Assembly (NCBI GenBank): GCA_027069645.1
Contig: JALXEI010000019.1
Location: 1-8,858, forward strand
Direction: 5' to 3'
Origin: Hyphomicrobiales bacterium
Lineage (GTDB): Bacteria; Pseudomonadota; Alphaproteobacteria; Rhizobiales; JAKIUO01
Length of the DNA: 8,858 bases
A program made the position numbers and the translations under genes. Below, one piece after another: positions 6,901-8,858 of the stretch. Numbering within the stretch: position 1 is the stretch's first letter; each line of letters opens with the position of its first letter. The notes under the pieces are model-generated. The model was not told the origin of the DNA and did not search any database. It saw nothing but the letters and a program-made list of their open reading frames with translations.

Positions 6901-6909
6901 TTATCCACA
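6901..6909 (+). promoter_or_regulatory. Consensus DnaA box
   Basis: TTATCCACA is a perfect match to the classical high-affinity DnaA box. It stands about 100 bases from the other box-like sites and immediately before an AT-rich stretch (TTATATA, then TTTTTAA), an order typical of bacterial origins or of dnaA control regions. Confidence 0.75.
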
Positions 6910-7206
6910 AGCTGCTGACTTATATACGGGTTTTTAACCTTTGCCGATTCTTTGTGCAGCGCCGGTTCGGCAGGCACATTGAATAATATTTTTTTTGCTT
7001 CGGGGAAGGCGTATGATTGCCGACACAGTCAGGGGAATTTCGCCCTCCGAAAACACAGTCCGATGTCAGATGAATGTGCGACAAAAAGTCAGAATCGGTG
7101 AACGGAGAGCAGGGGGAGTTATGTCCGGCCAATGATCCGGCGTCAAAGGATCGGGTGCCTGAGGTCGATATTTTCGCTTCCCGGTAAATGATCTGATACC
7201 AATGAC

Positions 7207-7231
7207 AAAAGCCCGACCAGAGAGGCCGGGC
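7207..7231 (-). terminator. Rho-independent terminator of rpsT
   Basis: On the minus strand GCCCGGCC pairs with GGTCGGGC across a TCTCT loop, an 8-bp stem with one G-T pair, followed by TTTTGT. It lies 108 bases beyond the rpsT stop, correctly oriented, and should insulate dnaA from rpsT transcription. Confidence 0.85.
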
Positions 7232-7339
7232 AACGCATGTATTGTCGCTTGCTGGTCACCTGCATTGCCTTGAGATAAAATCCGAGGATCACCGAAGCAG
7301 GCAGACGAAAGGAAAGAGTTAAACCGGGAACCGGCGGCT

Positions 7340-7612
7340 TCAGGCCTGATTTCCGAGGGCCTTGACGCGGGCATGCAGGCGGGAAACCTTGCGCGACGCG
7401 GTATTCTTGTGAATAATCCCGTGCTTGACGACTCGCATGATCTCGGGCTGTGCCTCGCGCAGCGCCTTGCCGGCTTCATTCTGATCACCTGCGGCAATGG
7501 CTTCCTCGACCTTGCGGATAAATGTCCGCATGCGCGAGCGGCGGGCTTTGTTGATAGCGGTGCGCCGCGCGATAACGCGAACAGCTTTTTTTGCGGATCT
7601 GGTATTGGCCAT
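7340..7612 (-). CDS. rpsT: 30S ribosomal protein S20
   Basis: S20 binds 16S rRNA early in assembly of the small ribosomal subunit. The 90-residue, highly basic product has the family start MANTRSAKKAVRVIARR, a long helical middle (INKARRSRMRTFIRKVEEAI) and the C-terminal HKNTASRKVSRLHARVKAL. The frame stays open to an ATG at 7666, which would add 18 residues, but MANTRSAKK is the universal S20 beginning, so 7612 is chosen. No strong ribosome site stands close; AGGA lies about 13 bases upstream. It is a single-gene unit with its own promoter and terminator. S20 synthesis is known to be autoregulated at translation in enterobacteria; whether the 80-base leader does so here cannot be told. Confidence 0.98.
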   Translation of the reverse strand: MANTRSAKKAVRVIARRTAINKARRSRMRTFIRKVEEAIAAGDQNEAGKALREAQPEIMRVVKHGIIHKNTASRKVSRLHARVKALGNQA

Positions 7613-7895
7613 GTTGTTGTGCGAATCCTGTTTATAGCAAAAAACAAACGCCACTGCGGCAGTCATGAAGATGCGCGAGCGACGTGAAATCGTGAGGAAC
7701 TATAGTTCAGCGCAACGGCAAGGTCAACATATCGCTCCTGAAAACAGGGACTGTTGTCAAATATTCGAACAATGGCAGCAAGACACAAGGGCGGAATCGG
7801 TTGAAATCGTCAGTTCTTGCCGGTTTTTGGCCATATTGACGATAGACACACAAAACAGACATGTCATCAGATGCAACAGAAAAGAGGGCCCCGCC
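7613..7895. other. Divergent intergenic region between rpsT and the isomerase gene
   Basis: The 283 bases hold the rpsT promoter and leader. No well-matched plus-strand promoter for the isomerase was found; the TTGACG at about 7835 lacks a good -10 at the right distance. The upstream in-frame extension of the isomerase (7665-7895) is judged non-coding because a signal peptide begins at 7896. Confidence 0.6.
7699..7727 (-). promoter_or_regulatory. Strong sigma-70-type promoter of rpsT
   Basis: On the minus strand TTGACC (7722-7727), a 17-base spacer and TATAGT (7699-7704) form a near-consensus promoter. Transcription would start near 7692 and give a leader of about 80 bases. The -10 is embedded in a perfect 12-bp palindrome, GAACTATAGTTC (7697-7708). 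A TATAAA at 7631-7636 could be a second -10 but lacks a matching -35. Confidence 0.75.
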
Positions 7896-8744
7896 ATGCA
7901 AACCCGACGGATGTTTATGTCAGGATTTCCTGTCCCGATCATTTTGATCATTGTACTTTTGTTTGCCGGCAGGGTGCTGGCGAAGGATGACAACATTGTG
8001 GCCCGTGTCGATGGTCAGCCAGTTTACGAGTGGGAACTGGCGCTGGCCGGTGATGAAGTGGGAGATGAGCTGGCCGGTGTCGGGAAGGAACAGCGCCGCA
8101 GCATTTTGTTGCGCTATGTCGTGGACAGTCGCCTTATGGCGAAGGCAGGGAGGGCAGAGGGCCTTGAAAAGCAGGAGGCTTTCAAGCGTCGTATGCAATA
8201 TGCGCGGGCGCGTGCCTTGCGTGACGCCTGGTTTGCCCTGAAAATCAGGGATGCCATCACCGACAGGCAGTTGCGCGATATATATGAGAAGGAAATCAGC
8301 AAATTCAAACCGCAGGAAGAGGTGAGGGCGCGTCATATTCTGGTGGCGAAGGAGGAAGACGCACTCGATATTATCGAACGGCTCAACCGCGGGGATGATT
8401 TTATTGCTCTGGCAAACGAAAAATCCATTGGGCCGAGCGGGCGCAACGGGGGCGATCTGGGTTATTTTACCCGGGGACGCATGGCAAAGAGCTTTGAAGA
8501 CGCAGCTTTTGCGCTGAAGCCGGGGGAAATTTCCGAGCCGGTAAAGTCGAATTTTGGCTGGCATGTCATCAAGGTGGAAGTAAAGCGTATGAGCAAGGCT
8601 CCGGCCTTTGAAGAGATGAAAGATCGTATCAGGGCGCGGCTTGTACAGCAAAAATCCCGCGAGGTCACCGGTGAATTGCGCCGCAAGGCAAAGATCGAAA
8701 TTCTCGACAAGGCCCTTGCCAAAAGCATGAATGATATCGAATAA
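7896..8744 (+). CDS. Periplasmic parvulin-type peptidyl-prolyl cis-trans isomerase
   Basis: Parvulin-type isomerases (PpiC, SurA, PrsA relatives) speed proline isomerisation and help exported or outer-membrane proteins fold. The 282-residue product begins with MQTRRMFMSG and a hydrophobic run ending in FAGRVLA, a Sec signal peptide with likely cleavage near residue 28, so it should act in the periplasm. An N-terminal helical chaperone-like part (about 35-135) is followed by the parvulin domain: VRARHILV (143-150), the conserved GGDLGYF (185-191) and FGWHVIKV (220-227). A short charged C-terminal helix completes it. The ATG at 7896 is chosen because GAGGG lies about eight bases upstream and the signal peptide starts here, although the frame is open further upstream. 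It is a single-gene unit ended by a terminator; assignment to SurA or PpiC specifically is not possible. Confidence 0.92.
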   Translation: MQTRRMFMSGFPVPIILIIVLLFAGRVLAKDDNIVARVDGQPVYEWELALAGDEVGDELAGVGKEQRRSILLRYVVDSRLMAKAGRAEGLEKQEAFKRRMQYARARALRDAWFALKIRDAITDRQLRDIYEKEISKFKPQEEVRARHILVAKEEDALDIIERLNRGDDFIALANEKSIGPSGRNGGDLGYFTRGRMAKSFEDAAFALKPGEISEPVKSNFGWHVIKVEVKRMSKAPAFEEMKDRIRARLVQQKSREVTGELRRKAKIEILDKALAKSMNDIE

Positions 8745-8780
8745 AAACGACCCTGCCTTTTACAGACAGGGCCGTTTTTT
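8745..8780. terminator. Rho-independent terminator after the isomerase gene, probably bidirectional
   Basis: A hairpin starts right after the TAA stop: CG, CCCTG and C (8748-8758 region) pair with CAGGG and CG (8766-8774 region) around a short loop, with two mismatches, and six T follow on the plus strand (8775-8780). A run of five A before the stem gives T5 on the minus strand, so a leftward gene from the right could use it too. Confidence 0.88.
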
Positions 8781-8800
8781 GTTATCCTGGTGCAACGGGA

Positions 8801-8858
8801 TCAGTTCGCCTGTTGCGGGCTTCCGGGAGCTACCGGATCAATAAAGATCGTAGCGCAG
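8801..8858 (-). CDS. Possible C-terminal end of a convergent gene (very short, cut by window edge)
   Basis: One minus-strand frame is open from the right edge to a TGA at 8801-8803 and reads ATIFIDPVAPGSPQQAN at its end. Two other minus-strand frames also stop nearby, so coding cannot be shown from 58 bases. The support is the bidirectional form of the neighbouring terminator. The product is not recognisable. Confidence 0.2.
   Translation of the reverse strand, partial: CATIFIDPVAPGSPQQAN

Larger units (their letters stand above)
6763..6997. other. oriC: Candidate replication origin
   Basis: The stretch combines one perfect and three imperfect DnaA-box-like 9-mers with AT-rich runs at about 6917-6936 and 6978-6997 (including eight consecutive T on the plus strand) that could serve as an unwinding element. 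It lies upstream of dnaA in a replication gene cluster. In several alphaproteobacteria the true origin is instead near hemE, away from dnaA, so the cluster might only regulate dnaA. No clear CtrA site was found. Confidence 0.4.
6090..7339. other. Large dnaA-rpsT intergenic region, probable dnaA leader, control region and candidate origin
   Basis: About 1.25 kb has no convincing gene on either strand. From left to right it holds a GGGCTT/AAGCCC hairpin near the dnaA start (6140-6156), a CAGGG/CCCTG hairpin (6514-6530), a perfect 12-bp palindrome (6648-6659), the DnaA-box cluster (6763-6909) with the promoter candidate, AT-rich tracts (about 6917-6936 and 6978-6997), a stretch of about 200 bases in which nothing stands out, the rpsT terminator (7207-7231), and the 108-base 3' untranslated region of rpsT. 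Open frames in 6184-6458 use rare codons and TTG starts without ribosome sites. Confidence 0.75.

Noticed and set aside
6700..7339. CtrA-type sites (TTAA, seven bases, TTAA)
   Set aside because: Half-sites occur but no pair with correct spacing was found.
7066..7647. 193-codon minus-strand open frame overlapping rpsT and its terminator
   Set aside because: It is rpsT read in another frame and runs through the rpsT terminator.

Overview
The window looks like the chromosome-replication locus of an alphaproteobacterium. DnaA, DnaN, RecF, GyrB and ribosomal protein S20 all read as alphaproteobacterial types, and rpsT directly upstream of dnaA is a familiar alphaproteobacterial arrangement. Base composition is moderately GC-rich. 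Genus cannot be settled by reading alone. No mobile element, phage gene, CRISPR array, tRNA or rRNA was seen.

Layout. Seven genes lie on the minus strand, so they are transcribed from right to left: rpsT (7340-7612), dnaA (4611-6089), dnaN (3094-4212), a YdjM/DUF457-like membrane protein (2549-3067), recF (1332-2537), a LysE/RhtB-type exporter (695-1306) and the first 211 codons of gyrB (1-633, cut by the window edge). The genes from dnaN to gyrB are spaced by only 11 to 61 bases and look like one operon. They are served by a promoter about 120 bases upstream of dnaN. A strong hairpin terminator sits between dnaA and dnaN. One plus-strand gene (7896-8744), a secreted parvulin-type peptidyl-prolyl isomerase, is divergent from rpsT and ends in a clear terminator. 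The last 76 bases may hold the 3' end of a further, convergent minus-strand gene.

The largest non-coding stretch is 6090-7339, between dnaA and rpsT. Its right end holds the rpsT terminator. Its middle holds a cluster of DnaA-box-like 9-mers (6763-6909) next to AT-rich tracts and a good minus-strand promoter (6788-6816) whose -10 overlaps one of the boxes. This is the best candidate for the dnaA control region and possibly for the replication origin. If that promoter is the real one, dnaA has an unusually long leader of about 690 bases.

How the parts work together. DnaA binds its boxes, opens the origin and controls its own synthesis. The beta clamp (DnaN) tethers polymerase, RecF acts at gaps and stalled forks, and GyrB with GyrA removes supercoils. 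The YdjM-like and LysE-like genes are passengers in an otherwise classical dnaA-dnaN-recF-gyrB order. The most notable protein-level observation is that this DnaA departs from consensus at both the first Walker A glycine and the sensor I triad, while keeping its Walker B, arginine finger, sensor II arginine and DNA-binding signature. No wholly new system was found.
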